Positions 23,636-31,455 of a DNA stretch of 64,000 bases are shown here, in pieces; within the stretch, counting starts at the first letter, position 1; each line of letters begins with the position of its first letter. The translations under genes were made by a program, and so were the position numbers. The DNA is from Catenuloplanes indicus. GTDB lineage: Bacteria > Actinomycetota > Actinomycetes > Mycobacteriales > Micromonosporaceae. The DNA lies in contig NZ_JAUSUZ010000001.1 in NCBI RefSeq assembly GCF_030813715.1, forward strand, positions 3,720,001 through 3,784,000, given 5' to 3'. The notes beneath the pieces were generated by a model. That model saw nothing but the letters and a program-made list of their open reading frames with translations, made no database searches and was not told where the DNA came from.

Positions 23636-24112
23636 TCAGTCCATGCCCTTGCCGCGCCGCCCGAGCGCCCGGTTGATCTCCTTGGCCGCGTCCCGCTTGG
23701 CCAGGTCCTGCCGCTTGTCGTAGTCGCGCTTACCGCGCGCCAGCCCGAGCTCGACCTTGGCCCAGCCGTCCGAGAAGTACACCTGCAGCGGCACCATGGT
23801 CAGCCCGTCCTCGCGGACCTTCCCGGCCAGCTTCAGGATCTCGTTGCGCTTGAGCAGCAGCTTCCGGATCCGCCGCGGCTCGTGGTTGGTCCAGGTGCCC
23901 TGCGTGTACTCCGGAATGTGCATGGCGTGCAAAAAGATCTCGCCGTTGCTGACCTGCGCGAACGCGTCGACCAACGACGCCCGCCCGGCCCGCAGCGACT
24001 TGACCTCGGTGCCGGTCAGCGCCATCCCGGCCTCGACGGTGTCCAGGATCGTGTAGTCGTGGCGTGCCTTGCGATTCGAGGCCACCACCTTGCGCCCCTT
24101 TTCGCGCGGCAT
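23636..24112 (-). CDS. smpB: SsrA-binding protein SmpB
   Basis: A 158-residue SmpB. Hallmarks are [22 protein letters not shown] near the N-terminus, [37 protein letters not shown] and the basic C-terminal tail [14 protein letters not shown]. SmpB binds the tRNA-like part of tmRNA and its C-terminal tail probes the empty mRNA channel. The gene is in the same orientation as ssrA, as expected, and follows the M23 peptidase gene after a repeat-filled gap of 324 bases. Confidence 0.97.
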   Translation of the reverse strand: MPREKGRKVVASNRKARHDYTILDTVEAGMALTGTEVKSLRAGRASLVDAFAQVSNGEIFLHAMHIPEYTQGTWTNHEPRRIRKLLLKRNEILKLAGKVREDGLTMVPLQVYFSDGWAKVELGLARGKRDYDKRQDLAKRDAAKEINRALGRRGKGMD

Positions 24113-24217
24113 CGTGCACCATTCCCTCAGAGCCGGATCCCTCGTGGTCCGAACAACCCCGCAATGCTACAGCGCCACCGAACCCAACCCCCAACGACCA
24201 AAAACCCAGAATTCGCT

Positions 24218-24410
24218 TTTCCCGCTTCCGGCGTGGCTGAGTCCCGAGTGCTCCCGCGGGCACCGGTCGTCGCTGGCGCTCCTCCCTGTCAGTTCCGCCG
24301 CTGGTCACCACAACCCCGGGCCGGTGCACGCGACCGGGGTGGGTCTTCCGGGAGTGGCAGCGACGACCGGTCTCCGGCGGGAGCGGCGGGGCGGGACCAC
24401 GGCGGAACCG
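24218..24410. repeat. dispersed extragenic repeat, facing copies E and F
   Basis: Copy E (24218-24290, forward) has CCCGCTTCCGGCGTGG and the exact family 19-mer at 24250-24268, then CTCCTCCCTG. Copy F (24344-24410, reverse) gives the variant GCTCCCGCCGGAGACCGGTC followed by GTCGCTGCC. The two face each other across about 55 bases. Together they fill the gap between smpB and the M23 peptidase gene; no other feature is seen there. Confidence 0.7.
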
Positions 24411-24436
24411 GACCCCTCGGTCCTGGGTTCCGGTTT

Positions 24437-26065
24437 TCAGCAGAGGCAGCTGGGGAGCCAGTTGAGCGGCTGTTTCGGGGTGCCGTCGAGGCGGACCTCG
24501 AAGTGAAGGTGGTAGCCGGTGCTGGCGCCCGTGGTGCCGACGCGGCCGATGAGCTGGCCGCGGCGGACGCGCTGGCCGCGGTGGACGAGGATACGGGACT
24601 GGTGGCCGTAGCAGGTCGAGACGCCCTGGCCGGCGAGGTCGCCGTGGGCGACGCAGGTGAAGTTGCCGTAGCCGTTGGCCCAGCCCGCGCGGATGACCTC
24701 GCCGTCGTCGGCGGCCCAGATGGGCTGGCCGCCGCCGGCTGCGATGTCGACGCCGGTGTGGAGTTGCCAGACCTTGTAGTACGGGTCGAAGCGCCAGCCG
24801 AAGTTGCTCGACTTCCAGCCGCGGACCGGCATGAGCAGGCGGGCGTCCGAACGCATCCGGGTGCTGCCGCCGCCGTTGGTGGCGCCGCGGCGGGCGGCAC
24901 GGCGGCGGTTCTCCCAGGCGCGTACTTCGGCGGCGACCCGGGACTCGGCGGCGCGGGCGTCGCGGTACCGGGCGAGGCTGGCGGAGCGTTCCTGCTGGGC
25001 GATGCCGAGCGCGGCGCGGCGCTGGTCGGTGAGACTCTGCACGGCGGCGACCGCGTCCTCGGCGACGCGCTGCGCGGTCCGCGCGTCGGCGAGCTTCGTG
25101 GCGGCGTCCGCGTGTGCGGCGTCCGCGGCGCGGCGGGCGGTGGTGGCCGCGTTCTGGGCGTCGCGGGCGGCGCCGCGGGCGTTGACCACCCGGGTGAGCG
25201 CGCCGCGCTGGGTGTCCAGGACCCGGTCGACGTAGCCGAGACGGTCCGCGAACGTGGTCGGGTTGGCGTCGATGAGCACGTTGAGCGTGCCGATGTTCCC
25301 ACCCTTGAAACTGGCGGCGGCGAGGTCACCGAGCTTGTCGCGGGCGGCGGAGACGTCGCGCTCGGCCTGCGCGGAGCGGTTCGTGGCGGCGTCCTGGGCG
25401 GCGCGGGCGGTGTCGGCTTTCCGCTTCGCGGTGTCCGCGGCGGCCTGGGCGGCGGCAACGCGGCCGCGGGCCTGTTCCGCGCGGGCCTGGGCGGGCGGGA
25501 GCCCGGCGCTGGCGGCGGCGAGGCTGCGGGCGGCGGCGCGAGCGCGGTCGGTGGCGCCCTCCAGGATCGCGGCGGCCTTGGCGACCTCCCGTTCGATCCG
25601 GCGCTGGTCGTCACGCGGGTCGGCCGCGGACCTGGCGGCGACGGTCGCGGGTCCGCGCTCGGGCGCGACGTGGGCCGCGGCACGAACGGGTGCCGCCATG
25701 ACACCAGCGGGTGCCGCCGCGACACCAGCGGGTGCCGCCGCGCTCGGGCCGGTCAGTCCCGCTGCGGCTGCGGCACCGCCCGGCGCTACAGCCCGCGCGG
25801 CGCTCGCGGGTGTCATCGCGAGCGCGGCGCCGGCGGGCGTCGCGACTGCGGCGGATGACGCCATCGCGGCAGACGTCGCGGCTGCGGCGGGTGCCATCGC
25901 GAGCGCGACACCGGCGGCTTTCGCGGCTACAGCAGATGTCGCGGATGTCGCGGCAGACCTCGCGGCTGCGGTAGACGTCGCGGCTGCGGCGGGTGTGGGC
26001 CCGGGTGCGGTGAACGCCAGCGTCAGCAGGGCCGCGAGTGCGCTGCGATAGGACTTCACGGACAT
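24437..26065 (-). CDS. secreted coiled-coil M23 (LytM) peptidoglycan peptidase
   Basis: A 542-residue exported hydrolase. A signal peptide (MSVKSYRSALAALLTLAF) is followed by about 110 Ala-rich residues, then a long coiled coil (about 150-390, many RAA/AAQ heptads). The C-terminal M23 domain has the zinc ligands in HTGVDIA and HLHFEVR plus CYGH. The layout matches EnvC/PcsB/RipC-type proteins that FtsEX recruits or activates at the septum, and ftsX lies next upstream on the same strand. A hairpin terminator between them (26131-26173) suggests it also has its own promoter. Confidence 0.92.
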   Translation of the reverse strand: MSVKSYRSALAALLTLAFTAPGPTPAAAATSTAAARSAATSATSAVAAKAAGVALAMAPAAAATSAAMASSAAVATPAGAALAMTPASAARAVAPGGAAAAAGLTGPSAAAPAGVAAAPAGVMAAPVRAAAHVAPERGPATVAARSAADPRDDQRRIEREVAKAAAILEGATDRARAAARSLAAASAGLPPAQARAEQARGRVAAAQAAADTAKRKADTARAAQDAATNRSAQAERDVSAARDKLGDLAAASFKGGNIGTLNVLIDANPTTFADRLGYVDRVLDTQRGALTRVVNARGAARDAQNAATTARRAADAAHADAATKLADARTAQRVAEDAVAAVQSLTDQRRAALGIAQQERSASLARYRDARAAESRVAAEVRAWENRRRAARRGATNGGGSTRMRSDARLLMPVRGWKSSNFGWRFDPYYKVWQLHTGVDIAAGGGQPIWAADDGEVIRAGWANGYGNFTCVAHGDLAGQGVSTCYGHQSRILVHRGQRVRRGQLIGRVGTTGASTGYHLHFEVRLDGTPKQPLNWLPSCLC

Positions 26066-26130
26066 ATCCCCCGATTCTCCGTGCTCACCACCCTACGCGG
26101 GTGAGAACCGGCAGATCGGCAGAAACAAGA

Positions 26131-26173
26131 ATCGCCGTCCGCTCCCGGGACGGACCCGGGTGCGGACGGCGAT
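26131..26173 (-). terminator. terminator between ftsX and the M23 peptidase gene
   Basis: ATCGCCGTCCGC (26131-26142) pairs perfectly with GCGGACGGCGAT (26162-26173), with an inner CCCGGG/CCCGGG stem. It starts 22 bases after the ftsX stop and is followed on the reverse strand by TCTTGTTTCTG. Confidence 0.75.
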
Positions 26174-26194
26174 CCGGCACGGCTCGTGGGGTAA

Positions 26195-27070
26195 CTAGAC
26201 CCGCAGGTAGAACCGCAGCGTGGTCCATGCGGTCACGGCGCTGACCAGCGCGCCGGCACCGGCCATGAACGGCAGCATGAGCAGCACGTTGTCCCAGTTG
26301 AGCGGCGTGAGCAGCTCGGTCAGGTCGCGGAGTGCGCCGTCGATGAGGAAGATCTTGCCGAGGACCAGCGCGCCGAAGCCGAGGAGCGCGCCGAGCACAC
26401 CGGCCGCGACGGCCTCCAGCACGAACGGCGCCTGGATGAACCAGTTCGACGCGCCGACCAGCTTCATGACCGCGACCTCGCGGCGCTTGCTGTACGCGGC
26501 GACCTGGATGGTGTTACCGACCAGCAGCAACGCGGCGATCGCCATGATCGACGAGGCGACCAGCGACATGGTCTGGACCGAGTTGAGGATGCCGAACACC
26601 TTCTCCAGCAGCGCGCGCTGGTCGAGGATCTCGTCGACTCCCTCGGCGGAGGCGTACTTGGCCGCGAAGTCCTCGTACTGCTCGGGGTTGTTCAGCTTCA
26701 CCCGGAACGACTCGGGCAGCTGCTCGGCGCTGACGGAGTTCACGAGGTCGGGCGTGTCGCGCCACAGCGTCTGGAACTTCTCGAGCGCCTTCTCCTTGGT
26801 CTCCAGCTCGTACGACTGGACCAGGTCGTCGGACTTCAGCGCGGCGTCGAGGTTCAGCCTCTGCTCATCATTGACGTCGGACTTCAGGAACATCGCCACT
26901 TCGATGTTCGCGTAGTAGAAGTCCTTCATCTCGTTGGCCTGCAGGTACAGCAGCGCGCTGGCACCGAGCATGGTCAGCGAGACGGACATCGTGATGATCA
27001 TGGCGATGGTCATCGTGACGTTGCGCCACAGTCCGACCAGCACTTCGGACAGGACATATTTCAGACGCAT
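26195..27070 (-). CDS. ftsX: cell-division ABC transporter permease FtsX
   Basis: A 291-residue FtsX: a short cytoplasmic N-terminus, a first membrane helix (TIAMIITMSVSLTMLGASALL), an extracellular loop of about 130 residues, and three C-terminal helices beginning AASSIMAIAALLLVGN-like sequence and ending in FYLRV. The loop is the part known in other bacteria to contact septal hydrolases or their coiled-coil activators. It is downstream of ftsE with a 76-base spacer that contains a perfect 17-base palindrome. Confidence 0.96.
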   Translation of the reverse strand: MRLKYVLSEVLVGLWRNVTMTIAMIITMSVSLTMLGASALLYLQANEMKDFYYANIEVAMFLKSDVNDEQRLNLDAALKSDDLVQSYELETKEKALEKFQTLWRDTPDLVNSVSAEQLPESFRVKLNNPEQYEDFAAKYASAEGVDEILDQRALLEKVFGILNSVQTMSLVASSIMAIAALLLVGNTIQVAAYSKRREVAVMKLVGASNWFIQAPFVLEAVAAGVLGALLGFGALVLGKIFLIDGALRDLTELLTPLNWDNVLLMLPFMAGAGALVSAVTAWTTLRFYLRV

Positions 27071-27126
27071 CGGTGAGGCTTCCTTCGTGAATCGTCTGCT
27101 GCCGGGTCAGGGATCTGGGAGGAGTG

Positions 27127-27143
27127 CAGTCGGTTACCGACTG
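27127..27143. other. perfect palindrome between ftsE and ftsX
   Basis: CAGTCGGT-T-ACCGACTG is an 8-1-8 inverted repeat three bases beyond the ftsE stop and 57 bases before the ftsX start. As RNA it can form only a short stem with some end pairs opened; as DNA it looks like an operator. Confidence 0.5.
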
Positions 27144-27146
27144 TTA

Positions 27147-27827
27147 TCAGCCGTAAACACCGCGCGGCTGGTCACGGACGATCCGGCCGCTCTCGATCTC
27201 GATGACCCGTCGGCGCATCTGGTTCACGATGTTGGAGTCGTGGGTCACCATGACGACGGTGGTGCCGGTCCGGTTGATCCGGTCCAGCAGGCGCATGATC
27301 TCGATCGAGGTGTCCGGGTCCAGGTTTCCGGTGGGCTCGTCCGCCAGCAGGATCAGGGGGCGGTTGACGAAGGCACGGGCCACCGCGACACGCTGCTGCT
27401 CACCGCCGGAGAGCTCGTGCGGGTAACGGTGCTCCTTGCCACCGAGACCGACGAGTTCCAGCACCTCGGGCACGACCCGGCGGGCGACCGCCTTGGTCTT
27501 GCCGATCACCTCGAGCGCGAAGGCGACGTTCTCGTAGGCCGTCCGGTTGGGCAGGAGCCGGAAGTCCTGGAAGACGCAGCCGATCGAACGCCGGAAGTGC
27601 GGGATCTTCCACGAGCGCATGGAGGTGACGTCCTTGGAGTTGACGATCACCTTGCCCTTGTTCGGGGCGACCTCGTGCAGCAGCAGCTTGATGATCGTGG
27701 ACTTGCCGGAGCCGGACGGGCCGATGAAGAAGACGAACTCGCCCTTTTCGATCCCGACCGACACATCGTCCAGCGACGGCCGGGACGCCTTCGGATACGT
27801 CTTGGTCACGTTCTCAAGCTGAATCAC
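27147..27827 (-). CDS. ftsE: cell-division ATP-binding protein FtsE
   Basis: A 226-residue ABC ATPase: Walker [11 protein letters not shown] loop VFQDFRLLP, signature LSGGEQQR, Walker [13 protein letters not shown], and switch His in MVTHD. It begins [19 protein letters not shown], the usual FtsE start, so GTG 27827 is chosen; an in-frame ATG 12 codons earlier (27863) is possible. With FtsX it couples ATP hydrolysis to septal cell-wall hydrolysis. It follows prfB on the same strand after about 130 bases. Confidence 0.96.
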   Translation of the reverse strand: MIQLENVTKTYPKASRPSLDDVSVGIEKGEFVFFIGPSGSGKSTIIKLLLHEVAPNKGKVIVNSKDVTSMRSWKIPHFRRSIGCVFQDFRLLPNRTAYENVAFALEVIGKTKAVARRVVPEVLELVGLGGKEHRYPHELSGGEQQRVAVARAFVNRPLILLADEPTGNLDPDTSIEIMRLLDRINRTGTTVVMVTHDSNIVNQMRRRVIEIESGRIVRDQPRGVYG

Positions 27828-27956
27828 GGGAGCAGAGTCTACGCGGTGTAACGAAAACTCCAAGTCCAGAGCTCGCCCGATCTGTCCCCGATGACCCGAT
27901 AAAGGATCATCCGAACGGGTGACTTTCCCGGGTCGATCCGCGACACGCCGGGATGG

Positions 27957-29087
27957 TTACGCGGCGTCGCCACTCAACTGCTGCTGCTTACGCCACTTGA
28001 TGCCGGCCTCGATGAACGCGTCCAGCTCACCGTCGAAGACCGAGGTCGGATTGCCCGTCTCGTGCTCGGTTCGCAGATCCTTCACCATCTGATATGGGTG
28101 CAGCACGTACGACCGCATCTGATCGCCCCACGAGCCGGCCGCGTCGGTCTTCAGGCCCTGCATCTTGGCCTGCTCCTCCTGGCGCTTGCGCTCCAGCAGG
28201 CGGGCCTGCAGTACGCGCAGCGCGGACGCCTTGTTCTGCAGCTGCGACTTCTCGTTCTGGCAGGTCACCACGATGCCGGTGGGAATGTGTGTGATCCGCA
28301 CCGCAGAGTCCGTCGTGTTGACGCTCTGTCCACCGGGGCCGGACGACCGGTAGACGTCGACCCGCATCTCGTTCTCCGGGATGTCGATGTGGTCGGTCTG
28401 CTCGACGACCGGCATCACCTCGACACCGGCGAAGCTCGTCTGCCGGCGGCCCTGATTGTCGAACGGGCTGATCCGCACCAGACGGTGCGTACCCGACTCG
28501 ACACTCAACGTGCCGTACGCGTACGGCGCCTTGACCGTGAAGGTGGCGGACTTGAGGCCCGCCTCCTCCGCGTACGACGTCTCGTAGACCTCCGTCGGGT
28601 AGCCGTGCCGCTCCGCCCACCGCAGGTACATCCGCAGCAGCATCTCCGCGAAGTCGGCCGCGTCCACGCCACCGGCGCCGGCACGCACCGCGACCAGCGC
28701 CTCGCGCGCGTCGTACTCCCCGGACAGCAGCGTGCGGACCTCGAGCTCGTCGACGGCCTTGGTCAGGCCCTCGATCTCACTGCCCACGTCACCGAGCGCG
28801 GAGGCGTCGTCCTCCCCCTCGGAGAGCTCGAGCAGGACGAACGCGTCGTCGAGCCGGGAGCGCAGGTTCTCCAGCTTGGAGATCTCGCCGTTGATGTACG
28901 AGAGCTTCGAGGTCACGACCTGCGCACGCGCCTGGTCGTCCCACAGGTTCGGCTCGGCGGCCTGCTCCTCCAGCTCCGCCTTCTCCCGGCGGAGCTTGTC
29001 GACGTCGAGGACGCCCTCGATGTTCCGCAGGGTGGCGTCGAGGTGCTTGAGCTGGTCGGAAAAGTCGGCTGCAGTCACAACAGTCAA
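27957..29087 (-). CDS. prfB: peptide chain release factor 2
   Basis: A 376-residue RF2. It has the stop-codon recognition tripeptide SPF (in RISPFDNQG) and the catalytic GGQ in [14 protein letters not shown], which together identify RF2 (UAA/UGA) rather than RF1. The N-terminal coiled-coil domain is full length. The likely start is TTG 29087 (TTG-ACT-GTT-GTG), with GTG 29078 as an alternative. There is no CUUUGAC programmed-frameshift site, so the enterobacterial autoregulation is absent, as is usual in actinobacteria. It leads the prfB-ftsE-ftsX series. Confidence 0.96.
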   Translation of the reverse strand: MTVVTAADFSDQLKHLDATLRNIEGVLDVDKLRREKAELEEQAAEPNLWDDQARAQVVTSKLSYINGEISKLENLRSRLDDAFVLLELSEGEDDASALGDVGSEIEGLTKAVDELEVRTLLSGEYDAREALVAVRAGAGGVDAADFAEMLLRMYLRWAERHGYPTEVYETSYAEEAGLKSATFTVKAPYAYGTLSVESGTHRLVRISPFDNQGRRQTSFAGVEVMPVVEQTDHIDIPENEMRVDVYRSSGPGGQSVNTTDSAVRITHIPTGIVVTCQNEKSQLQNKASALRVLQARLLERKRQEEQAKMQGLKTDAAGSWGDQMRSYVLHPYQMVKDLRTEHETGNPTSVFDGELDAFIEAGIKWRKQQQLSGDAA

Positions 29088-29127
29088 GAATACGGCGCCC
29101 CCGGCCGGTCCGCGCCAAGCGGGCGGA

Positions 29128-29649
29128 TCAGGCGCCCGGTGCCGTCTTCAGCCAGCTCAGCGCCGCCTTGTGATAGGCCACCGCGAACTCCAGCGCGGAC
29201 GCCCCGAAGTTGTCTCCCGCCTTCTTCGCCTCCTTGGCCTGCTCACGCGCGGATGCCAGTGCGGCCGTGTGGTACTCGTTGGCACCGGCGACCAACGCAC
29301 TCATCTGACCCTCACTGTGCTGCTCACCAAACGCGACGCGGAGCGCGATCGGGTTGCGAATGGCATCGCGCCCCGGGGTGTCGGTCAGCCAACGGCTGAA
29401 CGCGCGCTTTCCGGACGCCGTGATCGCGTAGGGCTGGCTCGAGCGGGGGCCCGGCTTACCCAGCCGGACATAACCCATCTCGGCGAGCGCCGGCAATTCC
29501 CGGTAAACCTGGCTTCGGGTCATCGACCAGAAGGGGCCAAGGCGGCGCTCCGCCTGACCCATGAGTTGCCCACCCGTCATCGGCCCCTCGTGGAGCAGCC
29601 CGAGGAGGGCAGCCGCGGTTGGGTTGATTCCTGTCTCGGCCATGCCCAT
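29128..29649 (-). CDS. PadR family regulator
   Basis: A 173-residue regulator. The PadR winged helix is clear: [40 protein letters not shown], and [15 protein letters not shown]. The C-terminal helices ([17 protein letters not shown] and following) form the dimer and effector part. Two near Met codons (29649, 29643) are possible starts. It lies 40 bases upstream of prfB on the same strand but is probably independent. Its target is unknown. Confidence 0.9.
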   Translation of the reverse strand: MGMAETGINPTAAALLGLLHEGPMTGGQLMGQAERRLGPFWSMTRSQVYRELPALAEMGYVRLGKPGPRSSQPYAITASGKRAFSRWLTDTPGRDAIRNPIALRVAFGEQHSEGQMSALVAGANEYHTAALASAREQAKEAKKAGDNFGASALEFAVAYHKAALSWLKTAPGA

Positions 29650-29929
29650 TACGCTGCCACTTTGTAGCCTCCGCGTCCAGGATTTCGACTTATCCGCACG
29701 CGCGCGTCTCCACAGTGCACTGTCTTGCGCGGACTGTCTGGTGCGGACCGGCCACAAATAGTGATCAACTCCGGGAACTATTCGACCGGGAATGCCCTTT
29801 GTCCGGTTCGGCGAAGGCAAAGGCTCTCACAAACCCCGGGGGTGCAATGCACCACTCCCGACTCAGCTTTGCAGACTCGGCGGCCCGAATGCCGGGAAAC
29901 GGGGGTCAACACCCAAAGCAAAACGGGGG

Positions 29930-31264
29930 TCAGCGGCCGGCCACGGTGGAGGTCCCGGACGGTACCCGGGGCAGTGGCATACCGCTGGAGTCCCCTCCGG
30001 AGAGAAGTACCCCACTCAACACCGTGATCAACATAAGGAACGCGGCCACCACACAAACCGCGATCAGACGCCGGCGCCGTGACCGCCCGGCCGAACCGAT
30101 CTCGGCACCCGCCAGCACGCCGATCTCCGGCATGTGGAGCCGGCCCGCCGCCGCCCTCGGCCACGGGCCACCCGCGCTGTACGCCGCGCCCAGCGCGGCC
30201 GCGGCCGGATGGTTCGGCGGCACCGAGACCGGGGCTGCGGAGACCGGCGGCACGGACGTGGGCACGGCCGAGACCGGCGGCGCGGAGACCGGGCCCTGGA
30301 ACTCCATCACCGGCAGCGCCACCATCCGCCCGCCGGACGCGGGCGACACCGGCGCCACCGCCAGCGGCACCCAGCGCACGCTGGCCTGACCGCGGCTGCG
30401 CCCGTCCGGCCGGGGCCACCAGGTCACGTCGCGGTCGGACAGTGCGGGCAGCGGCGGCATGCCGGCCAGCGCGGACTCCACCCGGCGCAGCCGCACACCG
30501 ATCGCGCGCGCGGCCGGCCGGCGTGCCGGGTCCGGCTCCAGACAGTGCTCGATCACCGGCCACACCTGCGCGGGCAGACCGGCCGGCGGCACCACCGCGC
30601 ACTGCCGGTGCCGGGCCAGCACGTCCAGCGGCGAGCCGCCCTTGAACGCGCTGCGGCCGCAGAGCAGTTCGAACAGCACCATGCCCATCGCGTACACGTC
30701 CGAGGCCGGGCTCGGTGAAGCGCCCTCCACCACCTCGGGCGAGACGTATTCCGGGGTGGCGTGCGTGGCCCGGGCCGCGTCCACCCGGCGCAGCCGCCGC
30801 GCCACGCCGAAGTCGACCAGCCGGACCGGGCCGCCGTCCGCCGGGACGACCAGGTTGCCCGGCTTCACGTCGCCGTGCACGATGCCGCGCTCGTGCAGGT
30901 ACGCCAGCGAGTTCGCCAGCTGGGCCACCAGGTTCGCCGCGACCGCCGGCGGCACCGGGCCGTCCCGTCGCAGGCGCTTGCGCAGGTCCTCGCCGTCGAT
31001 CAGCTCCATCACGAAGACGTGCTGGTCCGCCTCCCGGCCGAACTCGATCGGCCGCACGATGCACGGGTGCGACAGCCCGGTGAGGATCTCCGCCTCGTCC
31101 ACGAAGTTGCGCACCAGGTCGGGCTGGGACAGCGCCTCCGGGCGCAGCAGCTTGACCGCCACCGCGCGCCCGGTGCCCGTGTCCAGGCCGGACCAGACCG
31201 TGCCGATCGCCCCCCTGGCGATCTCGGCATCGAGCCGGTAGCGGCCGTTCAGCAGACCCGTCAT
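29930..31264 (-). CDS. transmembrane Ser/Thr protein kinase
   Basis: A 444-residue PknB-type kinase. The nucleotide loop is GAIGTVW rather than GxGxxG; the ATP lysine is in VAVKLL. The catalytic loop is HGDVKPGN, a non-RD kinase with Gly in place of Arg, and the magnesium loop is DFG. The activation segment contains THATPEYVSPE. A Pro/Val-rich juxtamembrane region leads to a membrane helix near residue 405 (LIAVCVVAAFLMLITVLSGVLL) and only about 25 residues outside, so there is no folded sensor. The 280 bases downstream hold only a short direct repeat AACGGGGGTCA. Confidence 0.92.
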   Translation of the reverse strand: MTGLLNGRYRLDAEIARGAIGTVWSGLDTGTGRAVAVKLLRPEALSQPDLVRNFVDEAEILTGLSHPCIVRPIEFGREADQHVFVMELIDGEDLRKRLRRDGPVPPAVAANLVAQLANSLAYLHERGIVHGDVKPGNLVVPADGGPVRLVDFGVARRLRRVDAARATHATPEYVSPEVVEGASPSPASDVYAMGMVLFELLCGRSAFKGGSPLDVLARHRQCAVVPPAGLPAQVWPVIEHCLEPDPARRPAARAIGVRLRRVESALAGMPPLPALSDRDVTWWPRPDGRSRGQASVRWVPLAVAPVSPASGGRMVALPVMEFQGPVSAPPVSAVPTSVPPVSAAPVSVPPNHPAAAALGAAYSAGGPWPRAAAGRLHMPEIGVLAGAEIGSAGRSRRRRLIAVCVVAAFLMLITVLSGVLLSGGDSSGMPLPRVPSGTSTVAGR

Positions 31265-31455
31265 CGTGGTCCTCCTCCCGGGCCCCCCGCCCGGCTGCGC
31301 TTCGATGCTACGGCGGCAGAACCGGATTCCGGACCCCTCCGGCTACCAACCGACACCAAACGAACACGGTCCACCAGCGGGAACACCGACCGATCATCGA
31401 TAAACAGCCATGTCGGGGGACACCGGATTGACCGGCCGGAGGCGATAGGGAACAT

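Noticed and set aside
27957-29087. Programmed frameshift in prfB
   Set aside because: The gene is one continuous frame and lacks the CUUUGAC slippery site.
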